Source: Hymenobacter terricola
GTDB taxonomy: Bacteria; Bacteroidota; Bacteroidia; Cytophagales; Hymenobacteraceae
DNA length: 64,000 bases
Reading direction: 5' to 3'
Assembly (NCBI RefSeq): GCF_017921975.2
Contig: NZ_JAGEMO020000023.1
Span: 62,001 to 126,000, forward strand
Position numbers and translations under genes: made by a program. Below the pieces are notes generated by a model, which ran no database searches, was not told where the DNA came from, and was given only the letters and a program-made list of their open reading frames with translations. Shown one piece after another: positions 1 through 10,354 of this stretch (its first letter is position 1; each line of letters opens with the position of its first letter).

Positions 1-1014
1 GTATTGTCCCGTCGAGCCGGGCCGCACGGTTACAAAGCGCGGGTCGAGCGGACTCACGTAGTCCTGCATTGTCACGGGCGCGGCGTTTTGAGCCACCTGG
101 TTGAAGAAATAGTAGGGCAGGCGCGGGTCGTTCAGGGTTAGCATCCCCTCATAGAAATAGCGGCCAATGCGGTTTTCGGGGCTGGGCGCGTAGTCGTTCA
201 CGTAGCCAGGGTTGCGGTTGTCCGGGCTTAGGGTGTTTTGGTAGGCCAGCTGAAAGTCGCTTCCCTCTTGCATCAGGTTGCCACTCAGCAGCGGAGCTAT
301 CTGAGCGCGAACAACCGCGTTGGTGTTGGTTTTGCGCAGCTGGTTGTACAGCTTCAGCTTGAGGGTACGGCCGAAGCGGCCCCAGTTGTCCAACGAGCCC
401 TGGTAAATCAGGTCAACCGTTGCCAGCGCAGGTTTGGTACTGATTGATGGCTTGGCCAAATTGGCCAGTCCGGCGTCAATCAGCGAAAATAGGCCTTGGA
501 TGGACCCATCGGCGGAGCCATTGTAAATCTCGGAATCTTTGTCGAAGCGGGGCGAGGTATTCACGGCACCCTGCAGCGCCTCCGAGTAGGGGATGTCGCC
601 CCACAGGTCTACCATTTGGCTGTACACATACGCCTTTTGCAGCTGCGCAATTCCTACGTAGTCCCAATGCTGCTCTTTGGTGCCCTGCGTAATAATCTGC
701 TCATTATTGACGAGCATGGTGGTATACAGGTCCGACCAGGGATTGATGAAGGAGTCGCCGGTCTGTGTAAAGTTGCCAATGCTGCGCGGGTTGTACAACT
801 GCTGCATCAGCGCCTGCGTGTACTGGCTCAGGCCGTTGATGTTATCTCCCAAGTCGGAGGCCATGCTCACCTGCGTTACGGGCAGGAGGGAATACAGGCC
901 CACCGATTTCGGTGACAAAGGATTGACGTTGACATCGTAAAAGTCTTTACAGCCCGGCGCGGTGACCAGCGTAGTAGCCAATGCCAGCGCGGCGGAAATC
1001 TTGCGGAATTTCAT
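1..1014 (-). CDS. SusD/RagB-family outer-membrane lipoprotein, 3' end outside window
   Basis: This is the surface nutrient-binding lipoprotein that partners the SusC transporter just upstream on the same strand (36-bp gap). The reading frame is open from an ATG at 1014 to the window edge, so about 338 residues are visible and the C-terminus is missing. The N-terminus is a lipoprotein-type signal with Cys22 after TAPG, followed by KDFYDVNVNPLSP, a typical mature SusD start. Later stretches such as KAYVYSQMVDLWGDIPYSEAL match the TPR-like helical core of SusD-like proteins. The substrate is unknown: no glycan-degrading enzyme is visible nearby. Confidence 0.9.
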   Translation of the reverse strand, partial: MKFRKISAALALATTLVTAPGCKDFYDVNVNPLSPKSVGLYSLLPVTQVSMASDLGDNINGLSQYTQALMQQLYNPRSIGNFTQTGDSFINPWSDLYTTMLVNNEQIITQGTKEQHWDYVGIAQLQKAYVYSQMVDLWGDIPYSEALQGAVNTSPRFDKDSEIYNGSADGSIQGLFSLIDAGLANLAKPSISTKPALATVDLIYQGSLDNWGRFGRTLKLKLYNQLRKTNTNAVVRAQIAPLLSGNLMQEGSDFQLAYQNTLSPDNRNPGYVNDYAPSPENRIGRYFYEGMLTLNDPRLPYYFFNQVAQNAAPVTMQDYVSPLDPRFVTVRPGSTGQY

Positions 1015-1050
1015 ATAGATGCTAGAGGCTAAAATTGCCAAATTCAAGAA

Positions 1051-4000
1051 TTAAAAGCTCACCCGCAGGTTCACACCGTAGCGCTTCGTGGACGGCGCAT
1101 TGGTAAACTCATAGCCCTGCTGGTTGCTGGCCCCGTACGTGCTGGTTTCGGGGTCGAAGTTAGTGTGCTTGGGCAGGTTGGGCGAATACCAATAGAGGTT
1201 GCGGCCCGATACCGAGATGTTGATGACGCTAAATGGGGTTTTGCCCAGCAGTGTCTTGGGTAGGTCGTAGCCGAGGGTGACTTCGCGCAGGCGCACGGTG
1301 GTCGCGTCGTAGATGGACTGCTCGTTGTAGTCATTCGAAGCCGCGCCGCCGCCCACGCCCGCCGCCGAGAAGTACAGGTCGTTGACGGTGATGGCGGTGC
1401 TGTTGCGCATCACCACGCCGTTGGCATCCAATTGAGCCCCTCCGGTGGCGCGGTTATAGCGCACCCCGTTGATAAGTACCAGGCGGTTACGGTCTTCGGT
1501 GTCGAGCGTTACGCCCCGGCCCAACTCTTCCTGAATAGTAGTCGAGTACAGGGAGCCGCCCTTGCGGTAGTCAATCAGGGTATTCAGCGTAATACCTTTG
1601 TATGTGAACTGGTTGATGAAGCTCATTTGGTAATCGGGGTTCGGATTGCCAATGATTTTCAGGCCGCCGGGCACTAGGCGCCCGTTCGAGGGGTCGACGT
1701 ATAATTCACCGTTAGCATCGCGTTTAGCCGAGGTGCCGTAGAGCACGCCGTAGGGCTGGCCGGGCACCAGCAGCGACCGAACGCCACCGACGAAATAGGT
1801 GCCGAAGGTGAGGGTATCGACCCCTGCCGTCAGGCTTTGCACGATGTTGCGGTTGCGCGTGTAGTTGACGGTGCTGCTCCAGCGGAAGTTGGAAGTTTCG
1901 ATGGGCACTCCAGTAAAGGCCACTTCGAAGCCCTTGTTCGTGAGCTCCCCGTAGTTGGTGATGCGGGCCCCGAAGCCCGTAGCCGCCGCCAGGTTCTGGG
2001 GGGCAATCTGGTTGGTCGAATGCTTGTTGTAGTACGTGCCGTTGAACGAGATGCGACCACGGAACATCGTCAGTTCAGTGCCCAACTCCAGTTCCGTCGT
2101 GAATTCCGGGGTCAGATTGGGGTTGTTGACCACGTTGCTGAGGGCAATGCCTGCAATGCCGCGGAAAGGATATTCGCTGCCTGGGTTGGTATAGTAGCCC
2201 GGGGCACCCGAGGCGTAGGGGTCGGCATCGCGGCCCACGCGGCCGTAAGCTGCCCGAATCTTGGCCAGGTCCAGCCAGCGCAAATCCCACTTCAGGGCTT
2301 CGTTCAGTACCAGCGAGCCCGAGGCGCTTGAATAAAAGAACGAGCGGCCCGTATTGCCGATGACACCGTTTTTGTTCAGCGTCGATGAGAAGTCATTGCG
2401 GCCGGTCAGAGTCACAAAAGCAAAATTCTTGTAGCCCAGGGTCGCGTTGCCCAGCAGGCCCATCAGGCGGCGTTGCGAATACGCGTAGCCGTTGGTATTT
2501 TTCTCGGTGGTATTCTCGATGTTGTCGATGCCGAAGGTAATAATGTTGCGGCCGATGTATGACTCCCCCTCAAACTTGCGCGCGTTGACATTCTGACCCA
2601 CGCTGGCGGTCAGGCTGAGGTCTTCCGTCAGGTTCTTGTTGAAGTTCACCAAGAGCGTTTGCTCCAGCTCAGTGTTCTGGAAATTGTCTTCCAGCACCTG
2701 GCTGACGCCGGAGTAGGCATTCGAGCCGGGGCGGGTAGTGGTGCGGCGGAAGTCGGTGTAGGTGTTCACGCCGCCGGTGTACGTCACCGTTAACCAGTCT
2801 TTAATGGCATAAGCCAAGCCCACGCTGCCCACCACACGGTCGACCCGCGAGGTATAAATGCTGTTTTCTACCGACCACAGCGGGTTATCGGCTTGCGTCG
2901 TCAGCCAGGCAAAAGTCGAGGCGTTGGTGACCGGGTCAATGTAGGGCAGGCCCTGAAGGTCAAGGCTGCGGGTTAGAAACAGGGTGCGTGCAAAAGCCGA
3001 CGAGCTGCCACCGGCCAGGTTGTTGGCGCCTAGTACCGGGCCCTTCTGCTCAGTGTTGGTATAGGCCACGTTGCCGCTCACCGTGAGCTTGTTGAACTTG
3101 CCCGAGCCGCCGGCGCTGATGTTGTTCCGCACAAAGGTGGAGTTTGGAATGGCACCCGTTTGGTCGGCCCGCGAAATGATGGCCGTAAAGCTGGAGTTGT
3201 CGCTGGTGCTACTCAGCGACACCGAGTTTTCAAACAAATGGCCGGTGTTGAAAAAGTCCTTGACGTTGTTCGGATACGCTTTGTAAGGAATTTTTGCCTT
3301 GGCTGACAGGCCAAAATCTGCGTTGCCCGCCTGCGGATGGGCAATGGAATCGGGTGCGCCTTGCGCGTGGTTGCCAAATTCGGGTCCCCACGAACCGTTT
3401 GCGCTAGAATTCAAATAGTTGGAGCCGGCACCGTACTTGTTCTGGTAGTCGGGCAGGCCCGCTACCTTCTCAATAGAGTACGCCGTGGTGTAGCCCACCT
3501 GAATGCCTTTGGGGCCCCGTTGCCCGCCACCGCCGGTTTTGGTGGTAATCACAATAACACCACCTGCCGCCCGTGAGCCGTAAAGAGCCGCCGCCGCCGC
3601 ACCCTTCAGCACGTTGATGGAGGCAATGTTGTTGGGGTCCACGTCCGACGTCCGGCTGGAGTAAGAGGCGCCGTGAGACAATGGATTATCCGATTCCGTT
3701 TGGGAGTTGTCGTAGGGCACGCCATCCACCACGAACAGCGGCTGGTTGTTGCCGAAAAACGACGTATTGCCCCGGATGGTGATGCGTGACGCTGCCCCCG
3801 GTACTCCGCTCGAACTGATGATGTTCACCCCAGGAACCTTGCCCGACAGGGTGCGCAACAGGTCCGGCTCCGACTTTTGCACCACTTGCTCGGCCTTCAC
3901 TTCCGAAACGGCAAAACCCAGGGCGCGCTTCTCGCGCGAGATGCCCAGGGCCGTTACCGTTACTTCGTCTAGTTGCTTATTATCAACAGCCAGCGAGATG

Positions 4001-4278
4001 TTTACGACTTCGGTCGTTCCGACAACCTGTTCGGACGTGATGTAGCCCAGAAACTTGAACTGCAGCGTGGCACTTGCTCCGGCTACGTTCAGTGCATAGC
4101 GTCCGTCGGCATCGGTGGCGGTGCCCGTCGTGGTGCCTTTCACAATAACACTAACGCCCGGCAAGCCTTCGTTTGTGCTTTTATCGATGACGCGCCCCGA
4201 AACAGGGCGGCTTTGGGCCCAGCTCCGCCCCACGAGGGTTAAGAGCAAGAGCAGGCTCAACAGTAAGGTTTTCTTCAT
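1051..4278 (-). CDS. SusC/RagA-family TonB-linked outer-membrane transporter
   Basis: This 1075-residue TonB-dependent transporter is predicted to form a 22-strand barrel importing a ligand held by its SusD partner. Residues 1-22 are a signal peptide ending SWAQ. A carboxypeptidase-regulatory-like domain follows (about 25-110, starting RPVSGRVIDKSTNEGLPGVS). The plug domain (about 120-245) includes ITIRGNTSF and FVVDGVPYDN, and the barrel runs to the C-terminal phenylalanine. It lies directly upstream of the truncated SusD gene and diverges from a second SusC gene. The usual SusC length is about 950-1100, so it appears intact. No substrate can be assigned from sequence. Confidence 0.95.
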   Translation of the reverse strand: MKKTLLLSLLLLLTLVGRSWAQSRPVSGRVIDKSTNEGLPGVSVIVKGTTTGTATDADGRYALNVAGASATLQFKFLGYITSEQVVGTTEVVNISLAVDNKQLDEVTVTALGISREKRALGFAVSEVKAEQVVQKSEPDLLRTLSGKVPGVNIISSSGVPGAASRITIRGNTSFFGNNQPLFVVDGVPYDNSQTESDNPLSHGASYSSRTSDVDPNNIASINVLKGAAAAALYGSRAAGGVIVITTKTGGGGQRGPKGIQVGYTTAYSIEKVAGLPDYQNKYGAGSNYLNSSANGSWGPEFGNHAQGAPDSIAHPQAGNADFGLSAKAKIPYKAYPNNVKDFFNTGHLFENSVSLSSTSDNSSFTAIISRADQTGAIPNSTFVRNNISAGGSGKFNKLTVSGNVAYTNTEQKGPVLGANNLAGGSSSAFARTLFLTRSLDLQGLPYIDPVTNASTFAWLTTQADNPLWSVENSIYTSRVDRVVGSVGLAYAIKDWLTVTYTGGVNTYTDFRRTTTRPGSNAYSGVSQVLEDNFQNTELEQTLLVNFNKNLTEDLSLTASVGQNVNARKFEGESYIGRNIITFGIDNIENTTEKNTNGYAYSQRRLMGLLGNATLGYKNFAFVTLTGRNDFSSTLNKNGVIGNTGRSFFYSSASGSLVLNEALKWDLRWLDLAKIRAAYGRVGRDADPYASGAPGYYTNPGSEYPFRGIAGIALSNVVNNPNLTPEFTTELELGTELTMFRGRISFNGTYYNKHSTNQIAPQNLAAATGFGARITNYGELTNKGFEVAFTGVPIETSNFRWSSTVNYTRNRNIVQSLTAGVDTLTFGTYFVGGVRSLLVPGQPYGVLYGTSAKRDANGELYVDPSNGRLVPGGLKIIGNPNPDYQMSFINQFTYKGITLNTLIDYRKGGSLYSTTIQEELGRGVTLDTEDRNRLVLINGVRYNRATGGAQLDANGVVMRNSTAITVNDLYFSAAGVGGGAASNDYNEQSIYDATTVRLREVTLGYDLPKTLLGKTPFSVINISVSGRNLYWYSPNLPKHTNFDPETSTYGASNQQGYEFTNAPSTKRYGVNLRVSF

Positions 4279-5268
4279 TGAATTAAAAAAGTGGGGGTGT
4301 GAGAAAAGGGAAAGTGTAAACAGGGTGGTAGCATTTTAAAAGTTGAAAGTACGGCTTTTGACGAAAATTTCTAGCATACAGTCCCATTTTACCCCGGTGA
4401 CATTCAGAACACCGGCACCAGTATAGTCGAGGTGCTTTGATTTCGCGGGTGCGACAGTGGCTTGATGCCGTCGCAAACGATATTGCACACCGATGCCGGA
4501 TAGATAGCTGAAAAACAATATTTTGTATGTTTGAGCCAGCGGAATGGTATCTGGCACCAGGCCGCCAGTCGTGCGGGGTTCTCAGGTGCCAACTTCACTG
4601 CCCCCGGCCAGCGTGCGGGAACGCTGTAAGTTGATTCTAAGGCTAGATGAGCGCAATACCGTCAGGATTTTGCGGAAGGGCGAAACTGAATAATTCCAAA
4701 TTTTGAGTAAATTACGGCTTGTTAATCTGTGTGGTAGCAACCGCCAGTCTCATTAAGCCACAGCTGTTTTTTTGCCCACATCTGGCGGGAAAACACTTAA
4801 TTTTCATCTTGGCAACACTTCCGTAACAAAAACTTGTAATACCTTGCCGAAGAATTGGGCCGAGTAAGTAGACGATTTACCCGGAAGCTTGGTAATCATC
4901 TTTACATTTTTGCATATTCCTTTTCCTCTACAATCCTACTCTTTTACCAGCCCAGCGCAGGTGTTGCTATCCCCGAGAAGCAATGCTGGCTGTGGGCTCA
5001 GTGTGCATGGGGCCTCGATTCAGGAAGTCAGGCAGCAGGAGCCAGCCAGAGGTGCGTGGCCCATCTATTTCAATACATTCTGTTTCCAGCCGTAGCTTCA
5101 AAGGCATAATTGTTTGCAATTTGCCAAGGCTGCAAATTGGCTCGACAGACCGTTGCTCCAGTTGAACCTGGATATTTTTAGCCCGAAATCGCTCCTTCCC
5201 ACTAGTAGTTTTTCCTTTTAGCCTACCTTTTGTTTTTTTCCACTTTCACTCACCAACCACTCAATCAA
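4279..5268. other. Gene-free divergent region between two SusC genes
   Basis: This 990-bp stretch lies between the divergent start codons of two susC genes. It is visibly more AT-rich than its surroundings. Short frames occur on both strands, but none has a recognisable protein, a good start context or Bacteroidetes-like composition. It must contain the two promoters. On the plus strand TACCTTTTG at 5224-5232 is one base longer than the -7 consensus TAnnTTTG and lies 37 bp before the ATG. No confident -7 element was found for the minus-strand gene, no clear operator palindrome was recognised, and no tRNA or other RNA gene was seen. Confidence 0.6.
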
Positions 5269-8200
5269 ATGAAAAAACTCTTATGTATGGTCATGCTTCT
5301 AATGACCGGCCTGTTGCAGCAGGTCTATGCCCAAGACCGCTCGCTCTCGGGGCGAGTAACTGACCGGTCCACCGGTCAGGGCCTGCCAGGGGCAACGGTT
5401 CTGGTAAAGGGCACGACGGTAGGGGCGTCAACTAACGCCGATGGCAGCTTTTCGTTGAGCGTTCCCGCCACGGCTACGGTCTTGTCTTTCAGCTCCATTG
5501 GTTTTACTTCGGTAGACCAGCCCATTGGCGCTGATGCTACTTACAACGTTGCGCTTGCTTCCGATGTGAAGCAGCTGGGCGAGGTAGTGGTAACCGGCGC
5601 GCTGGGCATCCAGCGCCAGCAGCAGTCAGTTGGCTATGCCACGGCTTCGCTCAACACCAAGGAGCTCACGCAGGCTCGCGTTACCAACGTAGCCAACGGC
5701 TTGGCCGGCAAAGTATCAGGTCTCCAAATTCAGACCCTGAACAGTGGCGTTAACTCTTCGCCGCGTGTGACGCTGCGCGGCAGCCGCTCGCTAACCGGTA
5801 ACAACGAAGCCCTCATCGTAATTGATGGTGTTATCTCGACCAACGATGTTCTGGGTGCTCTTAACCCGGATGACGTTGCTTCTATCGATGTGCTGAAAGG
5901 TGCCAACGCTGCGGCCTTGTACGGTTCGCAGGCCTCCAACGGCGCCTTGATTATCACCACCAAGAAAGGCAGCAACAACTCGTCGCAAGTTACTTTCTCG
6001 CACACCTCGCAGGCCGAATCGATTTCGTTCCTACCCAAATTCCAGTCGGAATTCGGCCCAGGTTCGCCCGACTGGTACAACAACTCGGACAACGCCAAAG
6101 CGGGCGTCTTTTTCAAGCCGGATAATACGGTTGACTCGGGCTACGGTTATCAGTACCAGGGCTTTGAAAACCAGCAGTACGGTCCTCGTTTCGACGGCAC
6201 AATCCGTCCTTTTGGCCAGCCTTTGGCCGATGGCAGCGTGCAGCAGCTGTCGTACGAAGCCCGTCCGGATGAAAAGCGGAAGTTTTTCAACACGGGTTAC
6301 CAGATGCAGAATGGCGTGACATTCTCGGGTGGAAACGATAAGACGAAGTTCTTCACTTCCTATCAGAACGTGCACAACAATGGCATCGTCCCGAAAGATG
6401 TATTCGACCGCAACTCTTTCCGCATCAATGCTTCGCACGAGATTGGCCGCCTGACGGTTGGTTTCAACCTCTCGTACTCGCAGCAGAAGGCCAACGTTAC
6501 CTCGAACCTCGACCGTAACACCTCCGTGTATTGGAACGTTTTCAACACTTCGGTACTGGCTCCTTTGACTTCATACAAAGACTATCAGAACGATAAGTAC
6601 TCTGACCCGAGCTTTGGCTACTACAACGCTTATTACTTCAACCCGTATTTCATCATCGACGCCAACCGCACGATTGACCGCCGGAATACGATTCAGGGCA
6701 ACATCGACTTGGCCTACAAGCTGACCGATTGGTTGCAGGCGCACTACCGCTTGGGCACCACTACCACCAGCCAGGCGAACGAGAACACGCAGAACAAGTT
6801 CTCGCTGGCCCCCGGCTCGCCCAAGCAGATTACCAGCTACACTGGTTTCGTGCAGGACCTGAGCAGCAGCCTGACCCGCATTAACTCGGACTTATTCGTC
6901 AGCATGGATAAAACCTTCGGGGACATTAGCGTACAAGCTATCCTGGGTAATAACGTGCAGCAGCTGGACAGCCGTTACGACTTCGTGGCTTCAACCGCTT
7001 TGGCAGTACCCGTTACGGGGACGGCCGGGGTATTCAACCTGCAAAACCGTATTGGTAACCTGGACGGTCGTGCCGCCCGCGCCCAAACCCGCTTGTATGC
7101 TTTCTACGCCGACCTGACTTTGGGCTATAAGGACTTCTTCTACCTGCACGGCTCGGGCCGCAATGACAACATCTCCATCCTGGAGTCCGGCAACCGCAGC
7201 TATTTCTATCCTGCCGTAGATGCATCGTTCGTCTTTACCAATGCCATCCCGGCGTTGAAAGATGTTTCTTTCCTGGATTATGGTAAGATTCGCGGCGGTA
7301 TCTCGAAAGTGAGCCAAGTGAACTTGTCGGGTGCCACGGTCAATGGTGTGTACAATACGGGCGGTGCTTACCAACTTGCTTCTACTTATCCCTTGGCTTT
7401 GGGTTTCCCATTTCCCTTGCGTTCTTCGTTCACAACGGGCGGTCAGTTGGTTCAGCCCGCGCTCAAGCCTGAGGATACGCGCTCGATTGAAGCCGGTATC
7501 GAACTTAGCTTCCTCAAGCGCCGCGTTTCGGCCGCTGCTACTTACTATAGCCAGAAGAGCACCAGCCAAACGGTTAATACGTCCGTTTCGGGTGCTTCCG
7601 GTTACCAGACTTATCTGCTTAATGCCGGTGAAGTGCAGAACCAAGGCATTGAGCTTGACTTGAATCTCACGCCGATTCGTCTCGATAACGGCTTGAGCGT
7701 TACCATCGGTGGTAACTTCAACTACAACAATAACAAAGTGGTTTCGCTGCCGGGTGGCCTGCCGCAGCTGGTATTGGCAGGCAGCGGTGCTTCAGGCCAG
7801 ACTACCAACGCAGACCTGTACGCCATCGCCGGCCAGCCTTTCCCTTCCCTGGTAGGCACTTACTACCAGCGCACGGCCGATGGCCAGGTTAAAATGGGCA
7901 AGGTTAGTGACCCGAACAACTCCGCCTTGGTTCGTTACGTTCCCCTGATTGCTACGGATACCAAGAACTTTGGCAACACCCAGCCTAAGTACAAGTACGG
8001 CTTCAATGCCAACATCACGTACAAGGGCCTGACTCTGGCTGGCCAGGGCGAACTCCGCACGGGCTACGTTGTGTACAACACCATTGGTGAAAACCTCGAC
8101 TTCACCGGCGGTGGAACTCGCAGCACGCAATACGGCCGTCAGGATTTCGTGTACCCCAACTCGGCAATCTCCAACGATGGTGGCGTGACTTACGTGGCCA

Positions 8201-8547
8201 ACCCTGGTGTATTGACGCCTGGTGGCTCGGAGTTTTGGGCTAACACCCCAACCTGGAACACGGGCGTAGCTGAGAACTACGTTACTTCGGGTATGTTCTT
8301 TAAGATTCGGGAAGTGTCGCTGAGCTACGCGCTGCCGACTGCCTTGGTATCGAAAATTGGTCTGGTAAAAGGTGCTTCGTTGAATCTTTTCGGTCGGAAT
8401 ATTTTTACCTGGGTGCCCAAAGAGAACATTTACACCGACCCGGAATTTAGCGGCACGGCTATTGGCAGCAATGCAATTGGTATCAACACCGTTTTGCAAA
8501 CTCCCCCTACCAAGTTTTACGGGGCTACTCTCAACGTAACTCTTTAA
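5269..8547 (+). CDS. SusC/RagA-family TonB-linked outer-membrane transporter
   Basis: This is a second SusC-type transporter of 1092 residues. The ATG at 5269 is chosen because it opens a clean signal peptide (MKKLLCMVML to VYAQ). An in-frame TTG at 5230 would add 13 residues before it. The regulatory-like domain starts LSGRVTDRSTGQGLPGATV. The plug contains VTLRGSRSLTGNN and LIVIDGVIS, and the barrel ends NVTL. The susD gene starts 12 bp after the stop. Codon use is rich in T-ending codons (GGT, GCT, CGT, GTT), unlike the C-ending bias of most of the window, which suggests high expression. The substrate is unknown. Confidence 0.95.
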   Translation: MKKLLCMVMLLMTGLLQQVYAQDRSLSGRVTDRSTGQGLPGATVLVKGTTVGASTNADGSFSLSVPATATVLSFSSIGFTSVDQPIGADATYNVALASDVKQLGEVVVTGALGIQRQQQSVGYATASLNTKELTQARVTNVANGLAGKVSGLQIQTLNSGVNSSPRVTLRGSRSLTGNNEALIVIDGVISTNDVLGALNPDDVASIDVLKGANAAALYGSQASNGALIITTKKGSNNSSQVTFSHTSQAESISFLPKFQSEFGPGSPDWYNNSDNAKAGVFFKPDNTVDSGYGYQYQGFENQQYGPRFDGTIRPFGQPLADGSVQQLSYEARPDEKRKFFNTGYQMQNGVTFSGGNDKTKFFTSYQNVHNNGIVPKDVFDRNSFRINASHEIGRLTVGFNLSYSQQKANVTSNLDRNTSVYWNVFNTSVLAPLTSYKDYQNDKYSDPSFGYYNAYYFNPYFIIDANRTIDRRNTIQGNIDLAYKLTDWLQAHYRLGTTTTSQANENTQNKFSLAPGSPKQITSYTGFVQDLSSSLTRINSDLFVSMDKTFGDISVQAILGNNVQQLDSRYDFVASTALAVPVTGTAGVFNLQNRIGNLDGRAARAQTRLYAFYADLTLGYKDFFYLHGSGRNDNISILESGNRSYFYPAVDASFVFTNAIPALKDVSFLDYGKIRGGISKVSQVNLSGATVNGVYNTGGAYQLASTYPLALGFPFPLRSSFTTGGQLVQPALKPEDTRSIEAGIELSFLKRRVSAAATYYSQKSTSQTVNTSVSGASGYQTYLLNAGEVQNQGIELDLNLTPIRLDNGLSVTIGGNFNYNNNKVVSLPGGLPQLVLAGSGASGQTTNADLYAIAGQPFPSLVGTYYQRTADGQVKMGKVSDPNNSALVRYVPLIATDTKNFGNTQPKYKYGFNANITYKGLTLAGQGELRTGYVVYNTIGENLDFTGGGTRSTQYGRQDFVYPNSAISNDGGVTYVANPGVLTPGGSEFWANTPTWNTGVAENYVTSGMFFKIREVSLSYALPTALVSKIGLVKGASLNLFGRNIFTWVPKENIYTDPEFSGTAIGSNAIGINTVLQTPPTKFYGATLNVTL

Positions 8548-8559
8548 TCTGACCTATCC

Positions 8560-10257
8560 ATGAAACCAATTTTAAAACTACTGTTTGCCGCAGCGCTTAC
8601 GACTGCGGCAACCGGATGCAAAGATTTTCTCGACAACAATGCCAATCCCAACGTTGCTACTTCAGTAACTCCTGATGCCCTGTTGGCTAATGCATTGGTG
8701 ACTACTGCGGCTAACTATACGGGCGGTGTAGCAGCGGGCAGCAACTACAATAGCTACTCCAGCTTCGCAGCGGGGTTCTGGGGCAAGTCGGGTACAGTAA
8801 GCGGCTTCTCGCAGGAGCGCACGTACGTCTATTCTACTACGTACTACCAGGCGCTGTGGAACAACACGTATGACAACCTGGAAGACTACCAGCAGATTCA
8901 GACGCAGGGTGCTACTACGTACCCCAACCATGCGGCCATTGCCCGCATTATGAAAGTGTATAACTTTCTGTTGCTGGTAGACGAGTATGGTGACATTCCC
9001 TACACGAACGCCCTGAAGGGTCTTGGTAACACAACCCCTTCTTACGACAAGGCAGCCGACATCTATAAGGATTTGATAGTCCAGTTGAAGGGTGCTATAG
9101 CGGACATCAATGCCGTACCAGCTGGTGCTGTGGTGGTGGGTAATGAAGATGTTGTCTTCAATGGTGGTGCCGCTGGCATGACGCGGTGGAAGCGTTTTGC
9201 AAACAGTCTGCGTCTACGCATACTGTTGCGAGAGTCGTCGACTGGTGATGCAACCATGAATGCCTATATAGCAACAGAAATGGCTGCTCTTCAGGCTGCT
9301 CCAGACGGTTTTATCACGTCAGATGTGGTAGTACAGCCTTCGTATACGGCTAATACGAACCAGCAGAACCCCTTCTACGACCGTTACGGCTTTGCTGCTG
9401 GTGCAACGCGGGCTCAGTCGGAGTATAGTTACATCCTGCCGACGAACTACATCATCCGTCAGTATACGAGCAACAGTGACCTCCGTATTACCCAACTCTA
9501 CCGTCAAGGTGGCGCTGGCAACGCCAATGGCCAAAGACAAATAAATGATACTACTGCCGTTGCTGGCATCGTAGGCACGGACCTGGGCGAAGCAGTGCCC
9601 CCGCAGTTCGACCCCGGTGATGGTGTTAGTACCGTTGGTTCGCGCTTGCTGCAGGGCGGTACCTTTTTGCGCGGCGCAACGGCGCCCACGGTGCTGATGC
9701 TGCTGTCGGAACAGTTGTTCAACAAATCAGAAGCAGAGGTTCGCAACCTGGGCATTGTGGGCGACGACAAGCAGGATTTCCTGGACGGTATCAAAGCCTC
9801 TTTTGTTACCACCTTCCGCGACGCTGTCACGGTTCCAGCCACGCTGGCTTCTTCCACCTCGGCCAACGTTCCAGGCATTGTGCAGTATGCTGCCTACATC
9901 AGCGCCAACACAGGCAATGGCTTGGTGGATTACGACGCGACTACCACTGCTGTCGCGCAAGGGAATGACCCCAATCCGCAGCCTCTTACGCCCCTTCCGG
10001 CTGTTCCGCTTGCTACTCCTCGCACGGTAAGCAAGACGGACAAAATTCTTTATCAGAAGTATTTGGCCGAGAACACAATTGCCAGCACTGAAGCATGGGA
10101 TGATTTCCGTCGTACGGGCCAGCCCAAATTCAAGCCTGCAATAACTTCGAATCCGATTCCTAAGCGCCTGTTTTATCCACAGACAGAGGTTAGCACGAAC
10201 GCAGCCAACATTCCGGCTGGCGTTACTTCGGCTACGAAAATATTCTGGGTTAACTAG
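8560..10257 (+). CDS. SusD-like lipoprotein (SusD-like_2 type)
   Basis: This 565-residue surface lipoprotein is the partner of the SusC gene 12 bp upstream. The signal peptide MKPILKLLFAAALTTAATGC places the lipidated cysteine at residue 20, and the mature protein starts KDFLDNNANPNVATSVTPD. That NPN...VTPDALLANAL opening is typical of the SusD-like_2 group, often linked to peptides or non-starch ligands, so the substrate stays open. The C-terminal part (ILYQKYLAENTIASTEAWDDFRRTG) matches the conserved end of the family. An intrinsic terminator follows at 10278-10309, closing a two-gene operon. Confidence 0.93.
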   Translation: MKPILKLLFAAALTTAATGCKDFLDNNANPNVATSVTPDALLANALVTTAANYTGGVAAGSNYNSYSSFAAGFWGKSGTVSGFSQERTYVYSTTYYQALWNNTYDNLEDYQQIQTQGATTYPNHAAIARIMKVYNFLLLVDEYGDIPYTNALKGLGNTTPSYDKAADIYKDLIVQLKGAIADINAVPAGAVVVGNEDVVFNGGAAGMTRWKRFANSLRLRILLRESSTGDATMNAYIATEMAALQAAPDGFITSDVVVQPSYTANTNQQNPFYDRYGFAAGATRAQSEYSYILPTNYIIRQYTSNSDLRITQLYRQGGAGNANGQRQINDTTAVAGIVGTDLGEAVPPQFDPGDGVSTVGSRLLQGGTFLRGATAPTVLMLLSEQLFNKSEAEVRNLGIVGDDKQDFLDGIKASFVTTFRDAVTVPATLASSTSANVPGIVQYAAYISANTGNGLVDYDATTTAVAQGNDPNPQPLTPLPAVPLATPRTVSKTDKILYQKYLAENTIASTEAWDDFRRTGQPKFKPAITSNPIPKRLFYPQTEVSTNAANIPAGVTSATKIFWVN

Positions 10258-10277
10258 TCTTACACCCACTGAATACC

Positions 10278-10309
10278 AAAAAGGGCTGCCCAATCGGGCA
10301 GCCCTTTTT
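10278..10309 (+). terminator. Intrinsic terminator after second SusCD pair
   Basis: A 9-bp GC-rich stem (GGGCTGCCC with GGGCAGCCC), loop AATC, is flanked by A5 and T5 runs. It could act in both directions, serving the SusD gene on plus and prfB on minus. Confidence 0.9.
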
Positions 10310-10354
10310 ATTTGTCTTGTTGTCTTGGATTGCTTGTCTGGGCGGATAGTGGCC

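Noticed and set aside
4855..5109. Small frame in the gap between the first two SusC genes
   Set aside because: No good start, no bias, no family; random in an AT-rich gap.
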